Assembly (NCBI RefSeq): GCF_002161355.1
Contig: NZ_NFHL01000008.1
Location: forward strand, 62,001 to 126,000
Length of the DNA stretch: 64,000 nucleotides
Reading direction: 5' to 3'
Source of the DNA: Lachnoclostridium sp. An76
GTDB lineage: Bacteria; Bacillota; Clostridia; Lachnospirales; Lachnospiraceae
Shown: positions 36,341-47,300 of the stretch, in pieces
How the letters are laid out: every line of letters starts with the position of its first letter
How positions within the stretch are numbered: position 1 is the stretch's first letter
Notes under the pieces: generated by a model
What the model was told of the DNA's origin: nothing
The model's input: only the letters and a program-made list of their open reading frames with translations
Databases searched by the model: none
Program-made: the position numbers and the translations under genes

Positions 36341-37129
36341 ATGGAAGATAACCTGATTTTACAGATGCCTTTGTTTCGGCCCCGGTATAAGAAGTGGAAG
36401 AAATACGGGTATACAAAGAAAGACGAAAAAGAGAATTTGAAAGAGGTTCTCGAGGAAAGCTCCGGCGGGTACTGTATGTATTGCTATACAAGGATCCGGG
36501 TTGATGGGAAATTATATGCAAATCTGGAACATGCGATAGAAAAGTCAAATTCAGCAAAACTGAGAGAATGTATACCGAATATCGGCATCGCATGTCCGCA
36601 GTGCAATCAGTCTCTCAAAAAAGCCGGAGAAAGAAAGAGAAAACTGCCATCTGAAATAATAGAAAACTATGAAAAAGAAAGCCGCTGTTCATTGGAAAAA
36701 AGAAAACAGTGTACCGTGGCATGCAAAGCGCTCCGCAGATTACAGAAAGCATGCTGCAACAATTGTGAAGGGAAGATAATCCTGCAGCCAATGGGCGTAA
36801 AAGGAGAGGACACAGGGCAGCCGCTGGCATTGCAGTATGACATACTGCATATGGAGTTTCAGCCGGCAAAGGACAGATATACATATTCAGGTGCAGAAAA
36901 GGAATTTATCGAAGCGCACATCAGGCGTTTCCGTCTGAATGATCCGGTTTATAAAACACGGGGGATTTATGAGTTTATAAAAAATGTGATCAACGGCAAT
37001 GGCGTCATACCTGAATATGAATACAATAACTGGATCGTAGATAAATTCCGGGAACAGCTGTCGGGAAAATCCCGGGAAGAAATTTTGAAAATATGTGAAA
37101 GTATCTTTAAGATCATATTCAGGATCTGA
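36341..37129 (+). CDS. HNH-type endonuclease of the cassette
   Basis: A 262-residue protein. The nuclease region is GYCMYCYTRI (zinc cysteines C45 and C48), NLEHAIEKSNS (catalytic-type His64) and GIACPQCNQS (C85, C88, N89), which fits the His-Asn-His/zinc-ribbon fold used by PtuB-like and retron-linked nucleases. A second cysteine cluster (KACCNNCEG, 137-144) may hold another zinc. The C-terminal 110 residues are helical and of unknown fold. It starts 10 bases after the ATPase stop and ends the cassette. DNA or RNA cleavage is presumed from the family. Confidence 0.8.
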   Translation: MEDNLILQMPLFRPRYKKWKKYGYTKKDEKENLKEVLEESSGGYCMYCYTRIRVDGKLYANLEHAIEKSNSAKLRECIPNIGIACPQCNQSLKKAGERKRKLPSEIIENYEKESRCSLEKRKQCTVACKALRRLQKACCNNCEGKIILQPMGVKGEDTGQPLALQYDILHMEFQPAKDRYTYSGAEKEFIEAHIRRFRLNDPVYKTRGIYEFIKNVINGNGVIPEYEYNNWIVDKFREQLSGKSREEILKICESIFKIIFRI

Positions 37130-37169
37130 ATCATACTATAAGAGGCCATATTACAATAATGTCACACAG

Positions 37170-37210
37170 GACAGGCGGAATGTCACCGGATTCGATGTCA
37201 TCCGCCTGTC
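37170..37210 (+). terminator. Hairpin after the cassette, just upstream of bceA
   Basis: GACAGGCGGA (37170-37179) pairs with TCCGCCTGTC (37201-37210), followed by TTCCTTT. It would end the cassette transcript. TGTCAC is repeated at 37160 and 37181, with TGTCAT at 37196, so the same stretch might also bind BceR; a TATACT (37220-37225) lies where a bceA -10 box would be. Confidence 0.55.
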
Positions 37211-37258
37211 TTCCTTTGCTATACTGTCTCCAGACAAGAAAAAGGAGGAGCATAATAC

Positions 37259-38023
37259 ATGGCAGTTTTGGAAGTGAAAAATCTAAAGAAAATATACAGG
37301 CCGCGGTTCGGCGGCAATCAGGTGCAGGCGCTCTCCTGCGTGAATTTCTCTGTGGAGGAGGGCGAGTATGTGGCGATCATGGGCGAGAGCGGTTCCGGAA
37401 AGACCACGCTTTTGAACATCATGGCTGCCCTTGACAAACCGACGGAAGGAACGGTCTGTCTGGACGGGAAACCGCTTTCGGATATTAAGGATAAGGACAT
37501 CTCGGAATTCCGCCGCGATCATCTGGGCTTTGTGTTCCAGGAGTTTAACCTGCTGGATACGTTTAATGTAAGGGATAATATCCTTCTGCCCCTGGTGCTC
37601 AAAGGCGTGCCGCACAAGAAAATGCTGGAGCGCGTCACTCCGCTGGCGAAGGAACTGGGGATCACCGCGCTCCTAGACAAGTACCCATACGAGATTTCGG
37701 GCGGACAGAAACAGCGGGTGGCAGTGGCGAGGGCTCTCATCACAGAGCCGAGGCTGATCCTTGCGGATGAGCCCACGGGCGCGCTGGATTCCCGTTCCAC
37801 TGACGAGCTGCTGTCCCTGTTTGCCAAGATCAACGGGAAAGGGCAGACCATACTCATGGTGACCCATTCGGTAAAGGCGGCAAGCCGCGCGGGAAGGGTG
37901 CTTTTTATCCGGGACGGAGAAGTGTACCATCAGGTGTACAGGGGCGCCATGTCGGATGAACAGCTCTACCAGAAGATCTCCGACACGCTCACAATGCTTG
38001 CGACAGGTGGTGACAGGCGATGA
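37259..38023 (+). CDS. bceA: BceA-type ABC transporter ATP-binding protein
   Basis: A 254-residue ATPase of the MacB/Bce class. ATG 37259 follows AAGGAGG. Walker [11 protein letters not shown]-loop [10 protein letters not shown], signature [15 protein letters not shown], Walker [13 protein letters not shown] and H-loop MVTHSVKAA are all intact. With the FtsX-like permease next to it, it removes wall-active peptide antibiotics such as bacitracin from their lipid targets and signals to the kinase at 33.2 kb. It overlaps bceB by 4 bases. Confidence 0.92.
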   Translation: MAVLEVKNLKKIYRPRFGGNQVQALSCVNFSVEEGEYVAIMGESGSGKTTLLNIMAALDKPTEGTVCLDGKPLSDIKDKDISEFRRDHLGFVFQEFNLLDTFNVRDNILLPLVLKGVPHKKMLERVTPLAKELGITALLDKYPYEISGGQKQRVAVARALITEPRLILADEPTGALDSRSTDELLSLFAKINGKGQTILMVTHSVKAASRAGRVLFIRDGEVYHQVYRGAMSDEQLYQKISDTLTMLATGGDRR

Positions 38024-40086
38024 GGAGAGGATTCTATTTAAAACTGGCAGCGGAAGGAATTTCTAAAAACCGCAAATTCTATTTCCCGTATTTTCTGACC
38101 TGCATCTGCATGGTTATGATGTTTTATATTGTGGCGTACCTGTCTATGAGCGCGGATTTTTCGGGAATATTCGGCGGGGATATGCTCCAGTCCATGCTTG
38201 GGTTCGGCGTTTTTGTGATAGGGATCTTTTCCCTTATCTTCCTGTATTATACGAACTCCTTTCTGATCCGCAGGAGGCAGAAGGAATTCGGGCTGTATAA
38301 TATCCTGGGAATGGGGAAGAGGAATCTGGTAAAGATCCTGCTTTGGGAAAATATACTGACTGCTGTGGTATCTATTGCGGCAGGTCTGGTGTTCGGCATC
38401 TTATTTTCCAAGCTTGCCGAGATGGCAGCGGTAAAGATCCTGGGAGGAAAGACCGGATTTGATATGAATTTCGCAGCCAAGCCGGTCATGTGGACGGTCA
38501 TTCTCTTCCTGGCGATCACCCTGCTGATCATGCTGCGGATGGTGGTCTCCATCTTCCGGCTCCGCCCGGTGGAGATGCTCCGCAGTGAGAACACGGGAGA
38601 GAAGCCGCCGAAGGCAAACTGGCTGCTCGCCGTCCTGGGGGCAGCGCTGCTCGGGGCTGCCTATTATCTGGCAGTGGCTGTCCTTGACCCAATGGCGGCG
38701 ATGGTCCTGTTCTTCCTGGCGGTGGTCATGGTCATCCTTGCGACGTATTTCCTCTTTATCGCAGGGTCAGTGGCACTCTGCCGCCTGCTCCAGAAGAATA
38801 AGAGATACTACTATAAGACAAAGCATTTTATCTCGCTCTCATCCATGACATACCGCATGAAACGCAACGGGGCAGGGCTGGCGTCGATCTGTATCCTGTC
38901 CACGATGGTGCTCGTCACAGTGTCGTCCACGACCTGCCTGTTCGCCCAGTCAGAGGATGCGGTGGGCAAGCGGTATCCAAAGGATCTGTCAGTGCAGATC
39001 AGCTTTGCCGACCAGACCACTCTGAGTGAGGAAGATACAGAGCCGTATATCAGTGCGGTGGAAGAGATACTGGACGAACATGGGGAGGCCGCGGAAAACC
39101 TTGAAGATTACCGCATGTACAGCCTGACCGTCTATCAGGCCGGGGCGGAATTTATGATCGACCTGGCTGCAGGGGAGCAGAGCGGGCAGATAGATACAGA
39201 TACCGGAGAATTCCGCGGAGTTTATGTGATCCCTCTGGAAGATTACAACAGACTGTCCGGAACGGAGACAGAACTGTCAGACAATGAGGCGCTCATCTAT
39301 CCGTACAAGATGGAGTATGCGTATGATACCGCGCACTTTGAAGGATTCGATACATGGAAAGCAGAAAAGATGGAAAAGGAACCCTTCCGGATCGGGGAGG
39401 CGGACGCAAATGCAAGGGGATGTCTTCTGGTTGTGGCAAAGGATGTATCCGTGCTGGAGCAGATGTGCCGGATCAAAAATGATTCTCTTGAAGGGGAAGG
39501 CGTCTCTTCCATCAAGAGATGTTACAGTTTTGACATGGGCTGCGGGGATGAAGAACAGTCCGAGATCTATGATGAGATAAGAGACCGGTTCATGGCCCTG
39601 TCAGAAGAGGATGATTCCGGGAATTATGTATACTGGTATGCTGAATCAAAGGCTGCGAGCCGGGCAGAGTACGTTGCCCTTTTCGGCGGGCTCTTCTTCC
39701 TGGGGATCCTCCTGGGAGCGGTATTCCTCTTCGGGACCGTGCTGATCATGTATTACAAGCAGATCTCGGAAGGCTATGAGGATCAGGACCGGTTTGATAT
39801 CCTGATGAAAGTGGGAATGAGCCGGAAGGAAGTGAAGCAGAGCATTAATTCCCAGGTGCTGACCGTATTCTTCCTGCCGCTGATCGCCGCGGGAGTACAT
39901 CTGGCGTTTGCCTACCCGCTTATCTCCAGGATCCTGAATCTGATCTCAGCCGGGACGGATGAAAAACTTTTCCTGTTTGTGACTGCCTGCTGTTATCTGG
40001 TGTTTGCGATTTTCTATGTGATTTTATACTGGGTGACGTCAAAGAGCTATTATGGGATCGTCAGCGCGAAAGAGAAGGAGCGGTAA
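38020..40086 (+). CDS. bceB: BceB-type ABC transporter permease (FtsX family)
   Basis: A 688-residue membrane protein. The topology is that of BceB permeases: an FtsX-like core near the N-terminus (FLIRRRQKEFGLYNILGMGKRNL), further helices to about residue 310, a large extracellular domain of about 240 residues (roughly 310-550) and three C-terminal helices including a second FtsX-like segment (LMKVGMSRKEVKQSINSQVLTVFFLPL). The extracellular domain determines which peptide is recognised. The ATGA overlap with bceA indicates one operon. Confidence 0.9.
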   Translation: MRRGFYLKLAAEGISKNRKFYFPYFLTCICMVMMFYIVAYLSMSADFSGIFGGDMLQSMLGFGVFVIGIFSLIFLYYTNSFLIRRRQKEFGLYNILGMGKRNLVKILLWENILTAVVSIAAGLVFGILFSKLAEMAAVKILGGKTGFDMNFAAKPVMWTVILFLAITLLIMLRMVVSIFRLRPVEMLRSENTGEKPPKANWLLAVLGAALLGAAYYLAVAVLDPMAAMVLFFLAVVMVILATYFLFIAGSVALCRLLQKNKRYYYKTKHFISLSSMTYRMKRNGAGLASICILSTMVLVTVSSTTCLFAQSEDAVGKRYPKDLSVQISFADQTTLSEEDTEPYISAVEEILDEHGEAAENLEDYRMYSLTVYQAGAEFMIDLAAGEQSGQIDTDTGEFRGVYVIPLEDYNRLSGTETELSDNEALIYPYKMEYAYDTAHFEGFDTWKAEKMEKEPFRIGEADANARGCLLVVAKDVSVLEQMCRIKNDSLEGEGVSSIKRCYSFDMGCGDEEQSEIYDEIRDRFMALSEEDDSGNYVYWYAESKAASRAEYVALFGGLFFLGILLGAVFLFGTVLIMYYKQISEGYEDQDRFDILMKVGMSRKEVKQSINSQVLTVFFLPLIAAGVHLAFAYPLISRILNLISAGTDEKLFLFVTACCYLVFAIFYVILYWVTSKSYYGIVSAKEKER

Positions 40087-40141
40087 AAGAGCATTCGGAA
40101 ACATTACGGAAAATCTTGTAGGAACTAAAAATAATATTCGG

Positions 40142-40170
40142 GCAGGCGGAAATTTTTCCGTCTGCATTTA
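40142..40170 (+). terminator. Short hairpin after bceB
   Basis: GCAGGCGGAAA (40142-40152) pairs with TTTCCGTCTGC (40155-40165) with a G-T pair, followed by ATTTAATT. The T-run is poor, so termination is only possible. Confidence 0.45.
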
Positions 40171-40283
40171 ATTGGCTGAAAAAATCAAATTTTTATCAGA
40201 TCGCAGGTTACTGCCCAAATCCGACTGAGTTATGGTATAATATATCCATAAAAATCAGCGATCCGCAGGGAGGAGTGACAGAT

Positions 40284-40913
40284 ATGATGCAACACACGAT
40301 AATCACGATCGGAAGGCAGTTCGGGAGCGGCGGGCATGAGATTGGAAATCAGCTGTCAGAGCGTCTCAACATCCCGCTCTACGACCATAACCTGATCCGC
40401 ATGGCAGCGCAGGAACTTCGTATCAGTAATGAGGACGCGACCAGGGTAGATGAGACAGTGCTCGGAAGGTTCCTGTCAGCTTATGCAGCCAACAGCCTGG
40501 AATACCGGGCCTTTGTTACAAGCGACGAGTCCGGGAAGCCTCTGACAGACCGGGTATATGAACAGCAGTCAGCCATCATCCGCAAGCTGGCGGAGAAGGG
40601 GCCGGGCATATTTGTCGGGCGGTGCGCGGATTACATCCTCGGCGATTATACAAACTGTATCAACACCTTTATCTATGCGTACAAAGAAGACCGCATCCGG
40701 CGCATCATGAAGCTCTATAAGCTGGAAGAAAAACAGGCGCTGGACAAGATCAAAAAGACTGACCGGGAGAGGAAGCTGTACTACGAAGCCCGGACCGGAC
40801 GGGAATGGGGAGGGATCGAGGCGAACAGCATGATGTTCAATGCGAGCCTGCTCGGGATCGACGGAGTGGTGGACGCGCTGGAGGCGATCTACCGGAAATG
40901 GGAGACGAGATAA
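40284..40913 (+). CDS. Cytidylate-kinase-like family protein
   Basis: A 209-residue protein. ATG 40284 lies 8 bases after GGGAGGAG; a GTG nine bases earlier is too close to it. The N-terminus TIITIGRQFGSGGHEIGNQL has the P-loop-like GRQFGSGGHE of the cytidylate_kin2 family, which is common in Lachnospiraceae and distinct from the housekeeping Cmk. Other blocks are LYDHNLIRMAA and FVGRCADYIL. It lacks the standard GxxGxGK[ST], so its activity is uncertain. An extended -10 sequence TATGGTATAAT is found at 40231-40241. Confidence 0.8.
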   Translation: MMQHTIITIGRQFGSGGHEIGNQLSERLNIPLYDHNLIRMAAQELRISNEDATRVDETVLGRFLSAYAANSLEYRAFVTSDESGKPLTDRVYEQQSAIIRKLAEKGPGIFVGRCADYILGDYTNCINTFIYAYKEDRIRRIMKLYKLEEKQALDKIKKTDRERKLYYEARTGREWGGIEANSMMFNASLLGIDGVVDALEAIYRKWETR

Positions 40914-40938
40914 AATATTCCAAAGCATTAAGTTATAA

Positions 40939-40987
40939 AACACAGAAAGGCAGCCCGTTGCGGCGGCCTTTCTGTGTTGTTTTGCTG
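40939..40987 (+). terminator. Rho-independent terminator after the kinase-like gene
   Basis: AACACAGAAAGGC (40939-40951) pairs exactly with GCCTTTCTGTGTT (40966-40978), with an inner GCC/GGC pairing, then TGTTTTGCTGTTTT. Confidence 0.88.
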
Positions 40988-41114
40988 TTTTAAGTTGAAC
41001 TGCATAAAGAGAATTGATATATTTGTACTATTTAGATTGTTTGCACTATTTAAATACTTTAGCATGGATGGATGGTAAAAACTGAAAAAAGGGTGTAGAA
41101 TAATACATAATATC

Positions 41115-41157
41115 TGCCAGAATTTTAAATTGATTGTGAAAAATATACAAAATCTGG
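41115..41157. promoter_or_regulatory. Inverted repeat upstream of the GH31 gene
   Basis: GCCAGAATTTT (41115-41125) and AAAATCTGGC (41148-41157) form an imperfect inverted repeat with a 22-base centre. It lies in the AT-rich 41.0-41.3 kb leader ahead of the GH31 gene, where a partial direct repeat (TTTGYACTATTTA, near 41029 and 41049) is also seen. It could be an operator or an mRNA hairpin. I found no confident -35/-10 pair in this gap. Confidence 0.35.
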
Positions 41158-41302
41158 CGGATGAGTAGTATGCCACACAAAATATTTTGAGTAAAATGCA
41201 CAAGAAATAGCGGCATCTATTTCGGTGGCAGGAAAGGAGGGGGTGCGGAGAAGAAGATAAAAAACGAGGGGAAATGGGGAAGTAAAGAAACAGGAGGAAG
41301 AA

Positions 41303-44300
41303 ATGAAAAAGAGACAGAAACAAATTCTGACCGGCTCAATGGCATTTGTGATGACGTTCACAACTGCGGCGTCGATGCTGCCGGCAGATGTATTTGCCGC
41401 CCCGGAAGAGTTCAGAGGGCAGTTGTCATCCGTGACAGATGTAAAGGATGACGGTAATGTTGTTTATGTGGAATTCAACGACGGCGCAGTTGAAGCGAAG
41501 ATCACATTCCTTGAGGAAGGTATCTTCCGCTACAATGTTGATCCCACAGGTGAATTTTCCAAGTATGCTGCACCAAGATCAGCAAGCCATAAAGGAAGGA
41601 TTCAGCAGCGCCCGGATGAGTCTGGTGACTACTCTCACCCGGCAGCAAAGGTAACTGAGGATGGCGATAATGTGACGATCACAGCTGGGACTACATCTAT
41701 CGTGTTTGATAAAGGTACAGCCCTGATGACTGTGAAAAACGGCGATCAGGTCGTGATGCAGGAGAAAGAGCCGCTCCGGATCAATGATTCATCAACGGTC
41801 CAGACACTGGTCAAACAGGATGCAGAGGATTTCTTCGGAGGCGGAACGCAGAACGGCCGCTTTGTGCATACTGGAGAATCTATTAACATTGTAAATGAAA
41901 GCGGCTGGACAGATGGCGGAGTGGCTTCGCCGAATCCGTTCTATTATACGACCGGCGGATACGGCGTGCTGAGAAACACGTTCGCAGACGGATGGTATGA
42001 TTTTGGCGAGGACAGCGCTGACACAGTTACTACTGAGCACCGCGAAGCAGAACTGGATGCGTACTACTTTGTGTCCGATACAGCGGACAAGACATCCACA
42101 GTCCAGAACCTGCTCCAGGATTATTACACAGTTACAGGTAATCCGGTGCTCCTTCCGGAATATGGATTCTATCTTGGGCATCTGAACGCGTATAACCGTG
42201 ATTCCTGGGATACAAATTATTATGAAGAAACCAATGCGGAAACTGAAACTACATACAGAGCACAGGCATGGACCACAAAGGGAACGGATTCTTCTGACTC
42301 GGAAGGAACGACTGTCTATGAGAACGGACGTGCTGCAGGATATGTCCTCTCAGGAGAGTATGCGGCGGAGACTCTGAACGGACACGGACCGTCAGTTGCA
42401 GCAGAAAACTTCCCGGCAGGTACTGAGACACCGTATGAGTATTCCGCGCGGCACGTGCTTGATACATATCAGGAATATGATATGCCTCTCGGATTCTTCC
42501 TGCCGAATGACGGGTATGGAGCAGGATACGGACAGAATGGTTATTACAAGACCGGCGGTGTTGACGAGGATGGCAGCAGCAGTGCTGAAAGACTTGCAGC
42601 CGTAGAGGCAAACGTAGAGAACCTTGCAGAGTTTACAAAATATGCAAACAGCAAGGGTGTAGCGACTGGTCTGTGGACTCAGAGCTACCTTGTGCCGGAT
42701 TCAAATCCGAATACATACTGGCATCTGCTCCGCGATTTCGCGGCGGAGGTAAAGACCGGCGGCGTTACAACTCTGAAGACAGACGTTGCATGGGTAGGAA
42801 ACGGATACTCTATGCAGCTTGACGGAGTTAAGATGGCTTATGAGACTGTGACGACATCTGTCGGAATGAGACCGAATATCATCTCGCTTGACGGATGGGC
42901 TGGATCCCAGCGTTACAACAGTGTTTGGACAGGCGACCAGAGCGGCGGACAGTGGGAGTACATTCGATTCCACATCCCGACTTATATCGGACAGTCCTTA
43001 AGCGGTAACCCGAATATCGGAAGCGATATGGACGGTATCCACGGCGGCGCGCCGCTGATCGCGGCAAGAGATTACCAGTGGAAATCCATGACTCCGCAGA
43101 TGCTGGATATGGACGGCTGGGGATCTTATGTGAAGGCTCCGTACACACACGGTGATCCGTATACAGGTATCTCCCGTATGTATCTGAAGCTGAAAGCCCA
43201 GATGATGCCGTATACATACACAAATGCGTACGCAGCGGCAAACATCGATACAGGCAACGGCGATACAGGCCTTCCGATGGTACGCGCCATGTTCCTGGAA
43301 TTCCCGGAAGATGACTATGCGGCAAGCAAGGCAATGCAGTATCAGTATATGTACGGCCCGAGCCTGCTGGTAGCTCCGGTATACCAGGATACGGAAGCGG
43401 ATGCCGAAGGAAATGATATCCGCAATAATATCTATCTGCCGAATGATGACGGGGAAGAAACAGTCTGGATCGACTACTTTACCGGCGAGCAGTACCAGGG
43501 CGGCCAGGCGGTCAACGGATATGACGCTCCTCTCTGGAAGCTTCCGCTGTTTGTAAAGAACGGCGCGATCATCCCGATGTACGAAGAGAACAACAATCCG
43601 GAAACAGATCTGGACAAGTCAAACAGGATCGTAGAATTCTGGCCGGCTGGTTCTACAGAGTACACCGTGATTGAGGATGACGGAAGCACGATGACAAACG
43701 AGACGACAGAAGACGAGGAATATGGAACAATCGATCATATTTCTTATGGCGGCCATGTTTCTACGAAGCTGACATCTGTTGTGGAGGACGATACGGTTAC
43801 TTTGACAGCCGAAGCATCTGAAGGCTCTTATGTTGGATATGACAAGAATAAGAACACAGAGTTCATTGTAAACGTATCCGAAAAGCCGGAAGGCATTGTT
43901 GCGAAGAATGGCGATCAGGAGCTGAAGGTTAAGGAAGTTGATACTCTGGCGGATTTTGAGCAGACAGTGCCGGGTGAAAAGGAAGTTGTATACTTCTATG
44001 ACGCTTCTCCGGCGATCAAGACATACATCCCGGATGAGAGCAAGGAGCAGAAGCTTCAGGAAATGGTAGCAGATGTCAAAGTTGCTCCGAAGCTGCACGT
44101 GAAATTTGCTGAGACAGATGCAAGTAAAAACGCGCAGACACTGGTGATCAACGGATTTGCAAATGACGGCGAGTTCGGAAAGGATCAGCTGAACGAGAAC
44201 CTTGCAGCACCGACACCGACAGCGCCGGAGGAAAGCAAGACTCCTACCAGCATTCATGTGACATGGGAGCCGGTTGCTGATGCGGAAAGCTATGAAGTCA

Positions 44301-47300
44301 TGGTTGACGGCATTATCAACAGCGTAGGAAGCAACACATATTTTGACCATGTGGATCTGGTTTACAACAGCGAGCATACATATCAGGTCCGCTCAAGAAA
44401 TGCGGAAGGCTATTCAGAGTGGAGCACAGAACTGAAGACAAACTCTCTGGATGACCCGTGGAGGAATGTGCCGGATGCAACAGTGAGTTGGTCTGGTGGA
44501 GATCAGTGGGGTGCTCTTGCGAACGCGACTGACCACAATACTGCTACAATGTTCCATTCTACAGGAAATGTAGTAAATGACGCTGTTCCGTTTATCTTAG
44601 ACCTCGGACAGGGATATCGCCTGGATGAGTTCAGGTATTATCCGCGTGGAGAAGGCCAGGGCGGTGACGGCAATGTTGGCGTAAACAGCAACGGTACGGT
44701 TCAGCAGATGGATGTCTATATCTCGCTGGACGGACAGAACTGGAAACAGATGCATGTGGGGGCGGATGATCCGTGGTCATATGTGGAAGATACAAGCATA
44801 GATGACAATGTGAAGACAGTTGAGCTTAACGGTGAGTTTGCCCGTTATGTGAAGCTTGTTGTTACAAGGTCTAACGGTGGATTTTTTGCGGCAAATGAGC
44901 TGGCAGTGTATAAGGTTGACGGCTCGAAAGGCTTTGCGGTAGGAAGTATCGCGATCAACGGTAATTCCGAGGTGACAGATACAGATTTTACTAATTTGGC
45001 TAATTATCTGGGTATCTGTTCTGAAGCACCGGCGTTTGCTACACAGGTAGCTCAGTATGGTCTGGATATCAACTACAATAATGTATATGATGTATATGAC
45101 TATGCATATACCCTGTTCAAACTGGACGGGGGGACAAAGAAGACAGGTTCCGTAGCAGGAAATGCTCTTCTGCTGGCAAGCGCAGAATCCTTGAATACAG
45201 GTGACACTCTGACAATCGATGTTTACGCAGATAATGTGGAGAATCTGAATGCTTTTGGTGAAGTGCTTTATTATGATAATGATCAGCTGGAGTTTGCTAA
45301 GATCGAAGGCGGAGCAGCTACCATTGACATGGAAAATCTTTCCATAGCTCAGAGCGGATATGAGAATCCATATGTAAACCTGGCATTTGCAAACAGAGGC
45401 GACAAGGATCTTTACAGTGGAAGCGGCATTCTGGCAACGATTACTATGACTGCGAAGACGGATATTGAAAATGTTGCGGATGCGATCGATCTTTCATCTG
45501 TTATGCTCATCGGACCGGATTACAGTGTGATCACAACGGACGCAGGCAATGTTCCGACGATCCCGGAGGTTCCGGAGGGGACAACAACAGAATACGGCGT
45601 GAGTGATTTCACGATCACAATGACGAACGAGTGGCTTGAAGAAGATGATGGCACGAACGTCCAGAAGATCGTACAGGGGCAGAGCTATGATCCGCTGTTT
45701 AACGGGACAAAAGGACGTGAGTTCGAATTTAAGTATACGGCTCAGAGTGAAGATGCAGAAAAGCTTCCGGATTATGTACAGCTTCCGACAACGATGCATT
45801 TTGCATTCAATACTCCAAGCCCGCTTACGAATTTCGTTGTTTACAATGCAGAATCAGGTACAAATGGATATCTTACGAGTGTGAAGGCGGTTGTTACGTT
45901 TGAAGATGATTCGACGAAAGAGATATCCTTTGATTCTGAAGCTGCATCATATGATTTTGCTGTGGGTTCAGACCAAAATGTAAAGAATGTAGATATTACA
46001 TTCCTTAGTTCAAAGGGAACGGCTACATATGATGAGCCGCAGGAAAACAGAATGCTGACACTGGGCGAGATTGATTTCCTCTATACTGATACTATAAAAG
46101 TGACAGGCATCGCTCCGGCAGAGGATAACGTAACAGAGCTCTATGTGGGATATCTTGCAGATGTAAATGCTGTGATCACACCGGAGAATGCTCCAAACCA
46201 GTTCTTCAAGGTGGAGAGCAGTGATCCGTCGGTTGCAAGCATTCTCACACTTGCAGATGAAAACGGTTATCCGATCTACAAGGTCCGCGGTATGTCAGAA
46301 GGTACAGCTAAGATCAAACTGATCTCCGCTGCTGATGAAACTATCACGGCTGAGTATACGGTCAATGTCAAAGCAGGCGTTGACAAGTCAGCGCTCCAGG
46401 CAGTATATGATCAGTATAAGAATACACCGGAAAGCCTGTATACTGAGGAATCTTATCAGGAGTTCAAGACAGAGCTTGACAATGCGGCTGCGATCCTGGC
46501 GAAAGTGGATGCTACCCGTTCAGAAGTTGAGACGGCAACAGTGACTCTGGAGCAAAAATATAAGGCTCTGGAAGTTGTGCCTGTAGATGACAGCCTGGCG
46601 CTTGATTCTGAAATTGTTGCGAGTGCAGACGGGCCTTACAGCGAGTCTAATACGGCGGACAAGATGTTTGACGGCGACATTAAATCTTTCTGGGAATCCC
46701 CGTATGGAGGATCGGATGCCAATCTTCCGAAAGATGTGATCATTACTCTGGATGATATTTATCGTCTGGAACAGGTATCCTTCACCTCACATACGATCCA
46801 GAACGGTGGTGTCACGGAATATGAAGTGGCAGTGAGCGTGGATGGGCAGACCTGGACAAAGGTTGCTGCAGGCAGTGTTGATCCGGAAGAGTATAAGCAG
46901 GGCAGAAATGTTACTGTGGATGCAAGATTCCTTCCGGTGAACGCGCAGTATGTGAAGTTTACTGTGCTCGGAGCTGTGGGACGTGTTCCGGCAGAAGATA
47001 ATATGTATGGACGCATCGCAGAGATGCAGCTCTTCGGTACATCACAGTCAGCGATCGATAAAGAGCAGGCTCAGGCAGAACTCCAGGCAAAAGTAGATGC
47101 CATGAAAGCGAAACCGAATCTCAATTATACAGTTGATTCCTGGAATGCATTCCAGGCGAAGATTGCAGAGGCAGAGGCTATGCTCGAGAATCCGGGCGAG
47201 TACACTGCACAGAATATGAGAGATATGGCGACAGTGCTCGACAATGCATTTGCGGCTCTGAAAGTAAATGATCAGCCGGGTGAGACGACTCCGAAGGAAA

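Noticed and set aside
34275-37129. A standard GmrSD or Septu system
   Set aside because: DUF262 has no DUF1524 nuclease fused to it, and the ATPase is shorter than PtuA; the parts are related but the set is not a match I can confirm.
40284-40913. Housekeeping cytidylate kinase Cmk
   Set aside because: It lacks the GxxGxGKS P-loop and rpsA neighbourhood; the GRQFGSGGHE start marks the separate cytidylate-kinase-like family.
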